Shown piece by piece: positions 50,768-60,470 of a stretch of DNA of 64,000 nucleotides (its first letter is position 1; every line of letters starts with the position of its first letter). Origin of the DNA: Bacillus cereus ATCC 14579 (lineage in GTDB: Bacteria > Bacillota > Bacilli > Bacillales > Bacillaceae_G); the NCBI RefSeq assembly GCF_000007825.1, contig NC_004722.1:2768501-2832500 (forward strand). The letters run 5' to 3'. Both the position numbers and the translations under genes were made by a program. The notes under the pieces are model-generated. The model saw only the letters and a list, made by a program, of their open reading frames with translations. It ran no database searches and had not been told where the DNA came from.

Positions 50768-51328
50768 TTACAATTGAAACTTCTCTTTAATCATTTCCGC
50801 TACTTCTTTTGCACTCAAATACGTGTTATTAATTTTTATATACTCTTCTTTTTCAATTTCACCATGAAGAGAGTTTAATCTATGCATTTTCATCGTTTCT
50901 TTCAAATTATTTTCAGACCACTCAATATCTCTTTTTTTCGGTTTATGTTCTAATCTATTCGGGCTTTTATTTCGTTCTAATCTTTCATCTAATTCCGCTT
51001 CCAGCTCTACAAAATACACTGTCCCACCTTTTGATTCAAAAATATTTTCTACATGATGTATATAATCCCAATCCTCTTGGAGGTCAAATGCCCATATATA
51101 CGTAAAAATCATTCCAGATAAATCACTTTTAGATACTTCTTCAAATATTTCATTACGAAATAAACTTACTAGTCTTTTTGCTTCTTTCGTACTGTAATCA
51201 AAAATTGGACTTACTAAATCAATTGTCATGTGGTTATGAAAAAGTTTTAAACCGGTTAATGTTGCTAATTCTTGCCCCACTGTCATTTTTCCAACTGCTT
51301 GTGGGCCAAATATTAATATAAGTTTCAT
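50768..51328 (-). CDS. P-loop nucleotide kinase-like protein
   Basis: A 186-residue protein of the AAA_33/shikimate-kinase-like type. Walker A is GPQAVGKMTVG at 8-18, followed by a conserved HNHMTIDLV, and a basic lid region RNKSPNRLEHKPKKRD. It is likely a small-molecule phosphotransferase; the substrate is unknown. The methionine after GK is unusual but occurs in this subgroup. Monocistronic, though the methyltransferase gene is close upstream. Confidence 0.82.
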   Translation of the reverse strand: MKLILIFGPQAVGKMTVGQELATLTGLKLFHNHMTIDLVSPIFDYSTKEAKRLVSLFRNEIFEEVSKSDLSGMIFTYIWAFDLQEDWDYIHHVENIFESKGGTVYFVELEAELDERLERNKSPNRLEHKPKKRDIEWSENNLKETMKMHRLNSLHGEIEKEEYIKINNTYLSAKEVAEMIKEKFQL

Positions 51329-51370
51329 TTATTTCCCTCCAATCTTTCTCTATAAACCATTACATAAAAT

Positions 51371-51412
51371 AAAAAATAAGACAGCCGATTTTAAAACGAT
51401 TGCCTTATTTTT
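51371..51412 (-). terminator. Terminator of the methyltransferase gene
   Basis: AATAAG/CTTATT ends with imperfect inner pairing (51375-51409), followed on the minus strand by T6. Confidence 0.55.
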
Positions 51413-51429
51413 TATTCATAGTTTTAGTT

Positions 51430-52191
51430 CTATTCTTTTCGCACAGCTTCAAAAGTAATCGTTTGATTTGCATTTGACGGTTCTTTTTCATAAACATATT
51501 CAGTAGAGCGAGTAATGTTTGAGAAACCTATACTTTCTAAAAGAAGTATAAACTCTTCTATTCCATACCAGCGCAGCGCAAAGCGTTGCAATTCTGTTTG
51601 TACTAACTGTCCTTTACTCCACTTTTCATATTTCAAATATGATACAGTAACTTGGTTCAGCCAATCTATTTCAATTGATTTATTTTCTAATGTGATTCCG
51701 TCTCCGCTTGGCAAAGAGAAAGTCGATGTATGAATTTCCCCAGTCTTCCATTTATGCGGGAGCATAATATCTACGATTAATCGTCCACCTGGATTAAGAT
51801 GTTCATAAAAACATTTCAATGCATTTATAGAATCCACACGATTTTCAATTAAACAAAAAGATCCAGTAGGAATGATAATTGCGTCATATTTATGCGGAAG
51901 TGAAAATTGTTGCAAGCTTCCTTCATACAAATTAGGATGTAAGCCTCTCTCTTTACAGCGCTTACGGCAAGAATCTAGCATTTCAGGTGAATAATCTATC
52001 CCATCCACTTTAAAACCAGCCTCTAGAAGCGGAATGATGACACGCCCTGAACCTACTGCAGCTTCGAGGATTCTTCCTCTACAATCTTTTAAACGTTCTT
52101 TGTAATACTCAATATCACCATTTAAAGAATAACCGACTGGTTTTGTGTAATCATACAGTTCCGTACAAAGTGTACTATAAAAGCTAAACAT
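51430..52191 (-). CDS. Class I SAM-dependent methyltransferase
   Basis: A 253-residue protein. Motif I is GRILEAAVGSGRVIIPLLEAG near residue 40, followed by GIDYSPEML, IIIPTGSFCLI, and HLNPGGRLIVDIMLPHKW. The C-terminal half is beta-rich and may cover the substrate site. It belongs to the Methyltransf_25 group; the substrate is unknown. It is a separate transcript. Confidence 0.87.
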   Translation of the reverse strand: MFSFYSTLCTELYDYTKPVGYSLNGDIEYYKERLKDCRGRILEAAVGSGRVIIPLLEAGFKVDGIDYSPEMLDSCRKRCKERGLHPNLYEGSLQQFSLPHKYDAIIIPTGSFCLIENRVDSINALKCFYEHLNPGGRLIVDIMLPHKWKTGEIHTSTFSLPSGDGITLENKSIEIDWLNQVTVSYLKYEKWSKGQLVQTELQRFALRWYGIEEFILLLESIGFSNITRSTEYVYEKEPSNANQTITFEAVRKE

Positions 52192-52381
52192 TTATTTTCT
52201 CCTCCGTTTTTACGTACGGAAGATTTCAATTCAACTAATCTTCCTGTACCTCTAATTTTAATGAGATTTCGAAAGAGCTGACTGTCATAATATATCACTC
52301 ACTTTCCATAGAATATAATGATATTGTATTACATAACCTTCCAATTTGAAATATAAAAATTTAAAATTCAGACTACAAATT

Positions 52382-52407
52382 AAAGAGCTTACTTTAGTAA
52401 GCTCTTT
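52382..52407 (-). terminator. Terminator of the S15 peptidase gene
   Basis: AAAGAGCTTAC (52382-52392), loop TTTA, GTAAGCTCTTT (52397-52407). The T tract on the minus strand is short. Confidence 0.7.
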
Positions 52408-52418
52408 AGAAAAAATAT

Positions 52419-54161
52419 TTATTTCACAATCGGCAATGTCACTTCACTTAATTTCACAGTAAGTTTTGTACCAGCTTTCGGTCTAATTGTATAATCATAA
52501 TCACTTGCAATTAAAACAACTCCGATTTGATGCCCCGCTTTAAATACATAATCATCTGGCTGCATGTCCCATGTGAATGTATAATCTTTGCCCGGTTGAA
52601 TCGCTGTTGAATTTTCTATACTCTTTACGTTTTGTGGGTCCATCCAGCCTCTCGTTACGATTTCCGGCTTCGCTCCTCCATAGTCAACAAGTAACGCTGT
52701 TAAATTTGATACAGATCGATCAATATTTCCTGTAATTGAAATCTTTGGTGTACCACTTATACGCGTATCTTTTTGCAGTACAGGCATTGTATATACTAAT
52801 CGATTTGCTACTTCTAATTCTGGGTTTGCTACTAATTGGTTTGATTTTATTTGTGCATCATCTAAGAATGAGAAAACTTTATTAGCCGATCCCATACTTA
52901 GTGGCAAATTGACTGATTTATTGCTTAAATACATACGGATTTTTGAAGGTACAGCTGCTGGATCTGGCCAATTTTTTATCTTTTGCCACGTTTTATTTTC
53001 TCTTTGCACATCAACCATTGGTTCATCCATAATTCCATTTTCAATTCCGTACAACCAATAATCTAACCATTTATTTTGTGTTTGCTGCCAGTTATTACTT
53101 GATGTCCCACCATGACCACCTTGGTGTAGCCACATTTTACGCGGAACATTATTTTCTCCAAGTGCTTCCCACCATTGCGCGAACTGTTTCGTTTTAACAT
53201 TCCAATCGTTTAAACCATGAACAACAAATACACTCGCTTTTACATTTTTAGCATCTTTTACATAGTTACGTTTATCCCAAAAATCATTATAATTACCTGT
53301 TTTTCGGTCTTGTCCAGCCGTTAACTCTTTTATAACTTGTCCGCAAACTTCAGGGTTTTCCCTTGTCAGTACTGCTTCTGCCATATTATCTGTATCTTCT
53401 CCTTGATATCCGCCTGGAGCAATGACTGCACCATTTGCACGATAATAATCATACCAACTACTAATTGCTGCGATTGGAATAATTGTTTTTAAACCTTCAA
53501 CTCCAGTAGTCGCAACAGCATTTGGTAATGTACCATTATAAGAAACTCCAGTCATACCTACATTGCCTGTAGACCAATTTGCCTGAACTTCCTCACCCTG
53601 TTCTGTAAATGCTTTCGCGCGACCGTTTACCCAATCAATAACAGATTTTGTCCCGAGTATCTCTTGTTCATCTCCAGTTGTAGGGCATCCATCTGATTTT
53701 CCAGTACCGATACTTTCGCCTAAAATAACTGCATAACCTCTTGGCACGTAATAGTTCCCATACGAACCAAGATTAATCGCTCCATACGGTTTTCCTTCAT
53801 ACGCATACAATTCTTCATCTACATTATATACAGGAACATCTTTTAATCCAGATCGATATGGACTCATTTCATAAATAACAGGAACTTTCACATTCGGATC
53901 TGTCTTTGGACGCATAACTTTTATCGATACTCTGTCTTTCTTACCGTCTTGATCACTATCAACTTCTGTCTCTACATATAAATTTTCGTCCATAATAGCT
54001 TCATCGAGAGAATAAATCGGTTTTGTCATCCCATTTTCTAATTCAATTTTCGTATTTTTAGTCTCTTCCTTCTTCTCTGCATGCACATCCATAGTAAAGC
54101 TAGGTATAATTGTTGCAGATAGCATTGCTGACAGTGTAATTGCCATTTTCTTTTTACTCAA
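52419..54161 (-). CDS. Secreted Xaa-Pro dipeptidyl-peptidase (S15/CocE family)
   Basis: A 580-residue exported serine peptidase. A signal peptide (about 1-28, ending DVHAE) leads to an alpha/beta-hydrolase domain. The nucleophile is in GVSYNGT, the Asp in HGLNDWNV and the His in QGGHGG. A C-terminal jelly-roll domain (LALLVDY-type, PDDYVFKAGHQIGVVL) is typical of PepX_C. It removes Xaa-Pro dipeptides or hydrolyses esters outside the cell. The start is TTG 54161, with GGGGAGGG seven bases upstream. Monocistronic. Confidence 0.9.
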   Translation of the reverse strand: MSKKKMAITLSAMLSATIIPSFTMDVHAEKKEETKNTKIELENGMTKPIYSLDEAIMDENLYVETEVDSDQDGKKDRVSIKVMRPKTDPNVKVPVIYEMSPYRSGLKDVPVYNVDEELYAYEGKPYGAINLGSYGNYYVPRGYAVILGESIGTGKSDGCPTTGDEQEILGTKSVIDWVNGRAKAFTEQGEEVQANWSTGNVGMTGVSYNGTLPNAVATTGVEGLKTIIPIAAISSWYDYYRANGAVIAPGGYQGEDTDNMAEAVLTRENPEVCGQVIKELTAGQDRKTGNYNDFWDKRNYVKDAKNVKASVFVVHGLNDWNVKTKQFAQWWEALGENNVPRKMWLHQGGHGGTSSNNWQQTQNKWLDYWLYGIENGIMDEPMVDVQRENKTWQKIKNWPDPAAVPSKIRMYLSNKSVNLPLSMGSANKVFSFLDDAQIKSNQLVANPELEVANRLVYTMPVLQKDTRISGTPKISITGNIDRSVSNLTALLVDYGGAKPEIVTRGWMDPQNVKSIENSTAIQPGKDYTFTWDMQPDDYVFKAGHQIGVVLIASDYDYTIRPKAGTKLTVKLSEVTLPIVK

Positions 54162-54314
54162 AATATTCCCTCCCCTTATTCGTTCTCTTTTACTATATAA
54201 CAAAATAACTGAAAATTCAGTTTTGTTTTTATATAAAAGTTGAGAAACTCAAAGATTTCTTATTAAGTAAAATTTAATGGAGGTGTGAAATTATTTTCCC
54301 ACTCCCACCTTCTT

Positions 54315-54435
54315 TATAAAGTGAAACTTTAATCAACCCTCACCAATTGGACGTTTACGATCAGCAGGGCCACTTCTTTGCTTTCGCTGAATTTTGAGGT
54401 GGGGTCTTACTGCCCGGCAAATAGCGGAATAAATA
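54315..54435 (+). repeat. Long bcr1-like dispersed repeat, copy 6
   Basis: It begins TATAAAGTGAAACTTTAATC and has TGAATTTTGAGGTGGGGTC, TTACTGCCCGGCAAATAGC and AATAAATAGAG. It aligns with 19602-19722 along about 120 bases. It lies in the gap between prsA and the S15 peptidase gene. Confidence 0.7.
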
Positions 54436-54483
54436 GAGAAAAAGACAACCAATATTTCTATCGATTGCCTTACATTCCATTTA

Positions 54484-55326
54484 TTATTTTTCTAACTCTT
54501 TAAAGGTATCTTTCAAGTCTTTATCAGATACCTTTATATCTGCATTTTTAAGCAGATCTCTAGTAACTTGTTGATGGAATTGAGGATCTTGTATACGTTG
54601 CTGTTCTAATTCTTTACGAATATTCTCTTTCTCTTCCTCATACGGTTTAAGCTCTTTTTTATCCGTTAGCTTAATAATATGATATCCGAAAGAAGATTTA
54701 ACAGGTTCACTCAATTGACCAACTTCTAACTTATACGCAGCATCCTCAAATTCTTTCACCATCATACCAGGTCCAAATTCAGATAGTTCCCCACCTTTTT
54801 CTTTAGAACCTGGATCCTCTGAATATTGTTTAGCCAATGCCGCGAAATCTTCGCCACTATTTAATTTTTCTTTAATTTCTTTTGCTGTCTTTTCATCTTT
54901 TACTAAAATATGGCTAACTTGAAGCTTTGGCTTATAATGATCTTTAATATCTTTTTCCGTTACGGTTGCTTTAATAGCTTTTTCAAAAGCAAAAGTAAGC
55001 TTTAATTTCTCTTTCAACTGATCTTCATTTTTCACACCATTGGATTCCATATATGTATTAAAATTATCGCCCATCTTGTCTTTTAATTCTTCTAGTTGTT
55101 TCGTTACCTCTTCATCCGTAACTTTATATTTATCATGTAATACTTTCTCTACTACCATTTCAGATAAATTCTGTTTACCGTAGTTTTCTTTTAATTTTTT
55201 GTTAAAATCACTTTCTGAAATGCTTCCTGATTTTGTCGTTACAATATTATCTGATGAACCACATGCAGATAAAGATAACGTCATACCCATTAAAATGCTA
55301 CCAATTACTAATTTCTTTCTTTTCAA
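54484..55326 (-). CDS. prsA: PrsA-type peptidyl-prolyl isomerase lipoprotein
   Basis: A 280-residue foldase. The signal peptide ends in lipobox LSAC with Cys22, for membrane anchoring. The parvulin domain (about 130-225) has LQVSHILVKDEKTAKEI, EDPGSKEKGGELSEFGPG and SSFGYHIIKL. N- and C-terminal SurA-like helices complete it. It folds exported proteins outside the membrane. TTG 55326 is the start, set by AGTGAGGT eight bases upstream. Bacillus cereus strains carry several PrsA paralogues. Confidence 0.93.
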   Translation of the reverse strand: MKRKKLVIGSILMGMTLSLSACGSSDNIVTTKSGSISESDFNKKLKENYGKQNLSEMVVEKVLHDKYKVTDEEVTKQLEELKDKMGDNFNTYMESNGVKNEDQLKEKLKLTFAFEKAIKATVTEKDIKDHYKPKLQVSHILVKDEKTAKEIKEKLNSGEDFAALAKQYSEDPGSKEKGGELSEFGPGMMVKEFEDAAYKLEVGQLSEPVKSSFGYHIIKLTDKKELKPYEEEKENIRKELEQQRIQDPQFHQQVTRDLLKNADIKVSDKDLKDTFKELEK

Positions 55327-55495
55327 ATCTGAATACCTCACTTCATTAAATTCAAATATAACTATGTAAATATAACGTTTTCCTGTGAACTTCACGTGAA
55401 TTTAATGAAAGTAGAACATTTGCTAATTCTCCATTTAATACATCAATTTTGAAAATTATGGTGATTCGTCCTATATCGCTAATCTCTAAAGCTGC

Positions 55496-55527
55496 AAAAA
55501 GGACTAATATTTTCATTAGTCCTTTTT
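55496..55527 (-). terminator. Terminator of the two-component operon
   Basis: AAAAAGGACTAAT (55496-55508) pairs with ATTAGTCCTTTTT (55515-55527). The kinase stop lies inside the stem. Confidence 0.85.
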
Positions 55528-56892
55528 CACATTTATATAAAATTGAATTTCTCCATCTATAGAGGAAACTCCATATTCAAAACCATGCCTTTCTAAAATA
55601 CTTTTCACTATCGCTAAACCTAATCCTGTACCTGATTTTTCTTTACTACGAGAAGATTCTAGTACATAAAAAGGCTCCCAAATTTTCTCGATATCCTTAA
55701 TTTTATCCGTAGGAATGCCATTTTTTATTTGGAAATATATACTTTTATTTCTATCTTCTAATGTAATTATTATGTTTTGATTTGCTGTATATTTTATCGC
55801 ATTAGAAATTAAATTTTGAAACACCATTCTCATTTTATTTAAATCTGCATAAACGATTGTATTGCCCGCATTACAATTTACTTGCAAGTTAATTTCTTTC
55901 GAATCCAGTTCAATCTGATGCTTATCTAATATACTCTGGACCAGTGGTTCAATGGGGAATTCTTCTTTTTGTAAAATATCTCTTTCTAGTTTAGAAAATC
56001 GTAATAGTTCTTCAATTAAGTTTGATATTTGATCTGTTTGTTTAATAATTGTATCTACGTAAGTCCCATCATCTAATCCATCTTTAATCCCCATAGAGTA
56101 TGCTTTTACTAATGCGATCGGTGTCTTTAATTCATGCGTTACATCACCCATAAATCGTTTTAAATGTTCATTACGATCAGTTAAGTCTTGATGTGCTTCA
56201 TGTAGTTTTTCACTCATGATATTAATACTATTGGCCAACTCTCCTATTTCATCATTCGTTTTCACTTTCGTTCTTTTAAACTGCAAATGTGAAATATCCT
56301 GAGCCACATCACTTAACTCTTTCAGTGGTGTCGTTATTATTTTTGAAAGTATCCACACAAGTAAAATAATAAGAAGGAGCGAGAAACATAGGATATATAA
56401 GTAAAATGTATTTAACGTATTTATAATTTCATTTGAATTCGCAATGGAAGTCCCAATTAAAATTATCGTATCATCTTTCGCAATATATTTAGCAAAAAAA
56501 CTCGCTTTTACCTTTCCTTGATCGTACAGTTTATTCGATTGCCCTTCCGTCTTCACTTTCATAACTTCGTCTTTCGTAATCCAAAGCTTATTTAACGTTA
56601 CTTTCTTTTTCGTAAGTTGCATGCGTAACGCGTCGTTCATAGCATCTTCTGACTGATTAATTGGCGTATACGCAATTGTAACATTATTTTCACTTTCAAT
56701 TGTATGAATAACATCTTCTAAATCATTGACTGGCGCATTTTGTATTTGAGTTGTAAATTCATTTAAGTTTTCACGTGTTTTATAAATATTATATTTCGGC
56801 AGGAGAAAGTTAATTAATAATAAAGAAATTGTAAATATAAGAATAACGGTTAAAGAAATGCTGAGAAATAGCTTTTTCCCAAGTTTATTCAC
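55516..56892 (-). CDS. Sensor histidine kinase
   Basis: A 458-residue membrane kinase. It has TM1 (about 10-30), an extracytoplasmic sensor loop (31-162), TM2 (163-185), a HAMP domain, HisKA with the phosphorylated His in DVTHELKTP, and HATPase motifs NLISNAIKY and SGTGLGLAIVKSI. The start is GTG 56892, set by GGAGG six bases upstream. It overlaps the response-regulator stop by eight bases. The signal is unknown. Confidence 0.93.
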   Translation of the reverse strand: MNKLGKKLFLSISLTVILIFTISLLLINFLLPKYNIYKTRENLNEFTTQIQNAPVNDLEDVIHTIESENNVTIAYTPINQSEDAMNDALRMQLTKKKVTLNKLWITKDEVMKVKTEGQSNKLYDQGKVKASFFAKYIAKDDTIILIGTSIANSNEIINTLNTFYLYILCFSLLLIILLVWILSKIITTPLKELSDVAQDISHLQFKRTKVKTNDEIGELANSINIMSEKLHEAHQDLTDRNEHLKRFMGDVTHELKTPIALVKAYSMGIKDGLDDGTYVDTIIKQTDQISNLIEELLRFSKLERDILQKEEFPIEPLVQSILDKHQIELDSKEINLQVNCNAGNTIVYADLNKMRMVFQNLISNAIKYTANQNIIITLEDRNKSIYFQIKNGIPTDKIKDIEKIWEPFYVLESSRSKEKSGTGLGLAIVKSILERHGFEYGVSSIDGEIQFYINVKKD

Positions 56893-57532
56893 TTTGTTCC
56901 TCCAAACTATAACCCAGCCCACGATGCGTCTTAATAATATCTTCTCCAATTTTTTTACGCAGCCTTCTTACATGTGTATCAACCGTTCTCTCTTCTCCAA
57001 AATAGTCAAATCCCCATACAATGTCTAACAATTTTTTACGAGTTAAAATCGTTCCTTTATGATTTAAAAAGCATTTTATTAATTCGAGCTCTGTTTTTGT
57101 AATTTCTAACTCTATATCATTTTTATATACTTTATTTTTGGCGAAATTTATCTTTACATCTTGTACTTGAATAATATCATCGTGCTGAATAAGTTTTTTC
57201 GCTCGCGTAATTAGTACTCCTGGATGAAATGGTTTTTTCACGTACTCATCTGCCCCACTTTGAAGCGCTGCTAATTCATCTTCGCTTTCACTTTTCGCCG
57301 TAAGCATTAATACTTTCACGCTTGAATTCTTTTTTATTTCCTGACAGACAGTAATACCACTATGTTTTGGCATCATCCAATCCAAAATAGCTAAATCAAT
57401 TTTTTCATCATAAAATATTTGAAGTGCTTCCTCTCCGTCTTTCGCTAATAATACTTCAAAGCCTTCTTTTTCAAAATAAGCTTTTAAAATCCTTAACATA
57501 TCTTGTTCGTCATCTGCAATTAATACTTTCAT
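56885..57532 (-). CDS. OmpR/PhoB-family response regulator
   Basis: A 215-residue regulator. The receiver domain has D7/D8, the phosphorylated Asp51 in AILDWMMP, and K in YVKKPF. The winged-helix DNA-binding domain has RTVDTHVRRLRKKIG. ATG 57532 follows GGAGG by seven bases. It is the first gene of the two-gene operon with the overlapping kinase. The targets are unknown, possibly the exported protein encoded divergently at 57654. Confidence 0.95.
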   Translation of the reverse strand: MKVLIADDEQDMLRILKAYFEKEGFEVLLAKDGEEALQIFYDEKIDLAILDWMMPKHSGITVCQEIKKNSSVKVLMLTAKSESEDELAALQSGADEYVKKPFHPGVLITRAKKLIQHDDIIQVQDVKINFAKNKVYKNDIELEITKTELELIKCFLNHKGTILTRKKLLDIVWGFDYFGEERTVDTHVRRLRKKIGEDIIKTHRGLGYSLEEQSE

Positions 57533-57653
57533 ATTTTTTCCTCCATTGCTTTTAAACAAAAACCAATTGTATCATACAACATCTTTGTTACATGAATGTG
57601 ACAGAAAAATATTTAAAGCTTTTGAGGGGATAGTAATGTTGAGGTGTTGTATT

Positions 57654-58070
57654 ATGATAAAAAAAATCGGGGTCATTTCTCTTCTTTTATTTCTATTATC
57701 AACAAATGTGTTTGCAAATACAAATCAACAAATTGAAGTATTTGATTGTCAAAAAGAAATGGTCATTCAAAAACAATCTTTAGATCCAGTAATCCAAAAA
57801 GAAGCAGTTCAATACGCTAAAGCAATTACTGGTCCATTTAAAAACTTAAATGTCGTTCCAAAAGATGGCTATATGATAAAAATCCCATTATCTAAGCCGG
57901 TTTCTATTACTAATCAATGGTTACACACTACAATAGACGAAGTACTTATACTGCTCCCACTAAATGAAAAGCCTTATATTATGCTTTATGATGATGAAAA
58001 TAATCCGCATTTTTATTATGTAAAAGGTAAACCAGGATTATTATTGAAACAAATGCAGGTTAAAACGTAA
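57654..58070 (+). CDS. Secreted hypothetical protein
   Basis: A 138-residue protein. The signal peptide (MIKKIGVISLLLFLLSTNVFA) is followed by a compact mature domain with no recognised family. The start at ATG 57654 gives a standard signal peptide and has GAGGTG upstream; ATG 57636 (MLRCCIM...) also has GAGGGG and is possible. It is divergent from the two-component operon, so it could be regulated by it. Confidence 0.72.
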   Translation: MIKKIGVISLLLFLLSTNVFANTNQQIEVFDCQKEMVIQKQSLDPVIQKEAVQYAKAITGPFKNLNVVPKDGYMIKIPLSKPVSITNQWLHTTIDEVLILLPLNEKPYIMLYDDENNPHFYYVKGKPGLLLKQMQVKT

Positions 58071-58077
58071 TTGACTG

Positions 58078-58127
58078 AAAAGGAGTCACCTTATAAGCTA
58101 AATTTTAAAAGCTAAGGTGCTCTTTTT
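58078..58127 (+). terminator. Terminator of the secreted-protein gene
   Basis: Imperfect stem: AAAAGGAGTCACCTTATAAG pairs with the later AGCTAAGGTGCTCTTTT, with bulges, then T6. Confidence 0.55.
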
Positions 58128-58266
58128 TATAATAACAATTTAGTAAATGAAATTATAAAAGTTGGTTTTTAATATAAGGATCGCAACTTCATATATCAGC
58201 GATTTTTAAGATATATCGATTTACCAACAAAAAACCTGTTCGTAGCTATTATTTGGATAGCAATCT

Positions 58267-58713
58267 CTATAATAGTTTGTAGTGACTCGATCCCTTATAT
58301 AATCCCCCTTTTACAAATCCATTCGCAGTATAAAACACATCCCCTTGCTTCGTGTCAGTATGTAAAACAATCACTTCAAAATACTTTTCCGCATGACATA
58401 ATAGTTGGTTTAATAATAAGTTCCCTAACCCTAAACGCCGATAATCCCTTGAAATATAAAATCTCCTTAACCGCCCAATCTTATTGTCTTTTGTGTACGG
58501 ATCCTCATTTAAACCTCCAACTCCAATTAACATATCACCTTGAAAAATACCATATAAACATTCTCCAGTTTTATTGAATACATTTACTTTGTTTTTATAT
58601 CCATTTATTAGTCTTATAAGGAAATTAAACCCTTCTTCTTCACTGTCTTGAACGAGATGACTGAATTCATATTCCATTAAATTTTCTATTTGTTGAATAT
58701 GTATATCTTTCAA
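58267..58713 (-). CDS. GNAT family N-acetyltransferase
   Basis: A protein of about 148 residues: MLIGVGGLNEDPYTKDNKIGRL, RRFYISRDYRRLGLGNLLL as acetyl-CoA loop, and VLHTDTKQGDVFYTANGFVKGG. TTG 58713 is preferred, with GGGGG seven bases upstream; ATG 58719 is only one or two bases from the same site. The substrate is unknown. Confidence 0.8.
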   Translation of the reverse strand: MKDIHIQQIENLMEYEFSHLVQDSEEEGFNFLIRLINGYKNKVNVFNKTGECLYGIFQGDMLIGVGGLNEDPYTKDNKIGRLRRFYISRDYRRLGLGNLLLNQLLCHAEKYFEVIVLHTDTKQGDVFYTANGFVKGGLYKGSSHYKLL

Positions 58714-59048
58714 GTCCATTCCCCCTAAGTACGAAAATACATAAAAATGCTCGAGAATCATTTATTCTGAGCATTTTTATGGTTGTTACTTTATTTAATT
58801 CATAGTATGCATATAATTCACTTCATATGTAAATCGATAATACAGTTAATTAATTTTATTATGAAAATATAAGAGCCTTGCTACAATCTAGTATGTGGTA
58901 AGGCTCTTTAAAGTTGTGTAATTCTTATTGAACTAAAGCACCTGTTTACTTAAATGAATACATATACATTTATAATGTCTCTCAAATATAATATCAGTTT
59001 ATAAATTCACCATTCTTCTCTAGCAAGTATAAGTTAAATTATAATTTG
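58714..59048. other. Intergenic region of 335 bases
   Basis: It contains the start region of the GNAT gene and the terminator at 58871-58908. No other reading frame or repeat was seen. Confidence 0.4.
58871..58908 (-). terminator. Terminator downstream of the alpha/beta hydrolase operon
   Basis: AAGAGCCTT (58871-58879) pairs with AAGGCTCTT (58900-58908), with inner ACA/TGT pairing. The minus-strand tail is TATATTTTC. Confidence 0.65.
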
Positions 59049-59753
59049 TTAATCGATATGTTTGTGTAACCACTGTTCAAATATTTTTAACTGTTCTTCA
59101 GTATGAAGGTAATGTTCACCCGTCTCCATAACTTCTAATTCACAACGATGTTTTTTTGTAAAATAGTTAATAGTTTCAAATTCGCACAGTTCATCCTTAG
59201 CTCCGTACATAATATATGTATCTGTATTCCATGTACTAATAGGATGCTCTTTTACATAGCATAAATAATCCCAATATAACTTTTGACCAATAGGTGTCTC
59301 TATAGTCATTTCTTTTTGTAAAAGCTCCGGTGTTACATTAAACCATTTCATCATATTTTCTATAATTCGTTCCATATTAACTACTGGTGATAAAAATAAT
59401 GCCTTTTCTATCACATCATTTTGAAAAGCTAAAAGGCTAAAATATGCTCCCATACTACATGCAAACACGTTTATTTCTTTCCAATGTTCTTTTGCGTAGT
59501 TCATAATTATAGATAATTCATTAACACAAAACTGTACTTTACAAGGAGTGTTATCATTCTTTCTTTCTCCATGCTCAGGTAAATCAAAGCTTAATACTTG
59601 ATAACCTTTTCGATCGGCTTCTTCAGCTACTATTTGAATAACTGCATCTTCCTTATTTGACATATTTCCATGTACTGCAATAAAAATTTTTTCACTCTTA
59701 TCTCCCCACAAAACCGCAGGAATATTACTAATTTTAAAAATATTTTTAAGCAT
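59049..59753 (-). CDS. Alpha/beta-hydrolase
   Basis: A 234-residue cytosolic hydrolase: FIAVHGNMSNKED (oxyanion HGN), SFDLPEHGERK, the nucleophile elbow FACSMGAYFSLLAF, the acid in YGAKDELCEF, and the His in ETGEHYLHTEEQ. The nucleophile motif is C-S-M-G instead of GxSxG. ATG 59753 has GGAGG. The substrate is unknown. It is the last gene of the five-gene operon starting at 63547. Confidence 0.83.
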   Translation of the reverse strand: MLKNIFKISNIPAVLWGDKSEKIFIAVHGNMSNKEDAVIQIVAEEADRKGYQVLSFDLPEHGERKNDNTPCKVQFCVNELSIIMNYAKEHWKEINVFACSMGAYFSLLAFQNDVIEKALFLSPVVNMERIIENMMKWFNVTPELLQKEMTIETPIGQKLYWDYLCYVKEHPISTWNTDTYIMYGAKDELCEFETINYFTKKHRCELEVMETGEHYLHTEEQLKIFEQWLHKHID

Positions 59754-59808
59754 ATTCCCCTCCATAAAATAAGACATATAGGACTCGAAAAAAATGCACA
59801 CACTTTAT

Positions 59809-60468
59809 TTATCTCTGTACAGCAGGCAGTATCCGCTTTAAATCTATTAAATCATCTATTACTATATCAGCCTGAGCAAGTTCATCTTCTTGCGCAAAAT
59901 CAAAATTGCATCCAATTGCCAGTAAACCGTTGTCTTTCGCTGCATTTATATCAGATAGCCGGTCACCAACTACGGCTGCCTCTTTTATATCATATTTGTT
60001 CATAATACTTTTAACTAAGTCACCTTTATTTAGCGATTGTATTTGTTCGATACTAAACGTTTCAGTCACCCACTTGTCTAAAGCATAATAAGTTACGATT
60101 GCTCGTAAATATTCTTTCAAACCATTACTAGCAATGTAAATGGAACAATTATTTTCTTTTATATATGTAAATATTTCTTTTACATTTGGATATAAAGCGC
60201 CTTTTCCGCTTTTTATGTTTTCAATTAGTCTATCTAAAAAATATGCATCTGTTTGTTCTCTTATTTCAATAGAATGTTCCGGTAATAAAGCTTCCCAAAC
60301 TTTCGGTAGCGGCACACCCATAATTTCACGGTATTTTTCAATCGGTGTTACCGTATCCCATAATTGAAGTGATCTTAAGTGATCAAAAGTATCATCTAAC
60401 GATAATTCTAAAATTTTATCTGTTTGAAATAATGTTCCATCCATATCAAAAATTAATGCTTGTAACAT
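59809..60468 (-). CDS. HAD-superfamily phosphatase
   Basis: A 219-residue HAD hydrolase. Motif I is IFDMDGTLFQTD (Asp8, Asp10), motif II IYIASNGLKEYL, motif IV VVGDRLSDINAAKDN, and a helical cap in between. It resembles phosphoglycolate-phosphatase-like enzymes. The substrate is unknown. The start lies two bases after the stop of the nucleosidase gene, so they are co-transcribed. Confidence 0.9.
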   Translation of the reverse strand: MLQALIFDMDGTLFQTDKILELSLDDTFDHLRSLQLWDTVTPIEKYREIMGVPLPKVWEALLPEHSIEIREQTDAYFLDRLIENIKSGKGALYPNVKEIFTYIKENNCSIYIASNGLKEYLRAIVTYYALDKWVTETFSIEQIQSLNKGDLVKSIMNKYDIKEAAVVGDRLSDINAAKDNGLLAIGCNFDFAQEDELAQADIVIDDLIDLKRILPAVQR

Positions 60469-60470
60469 TC

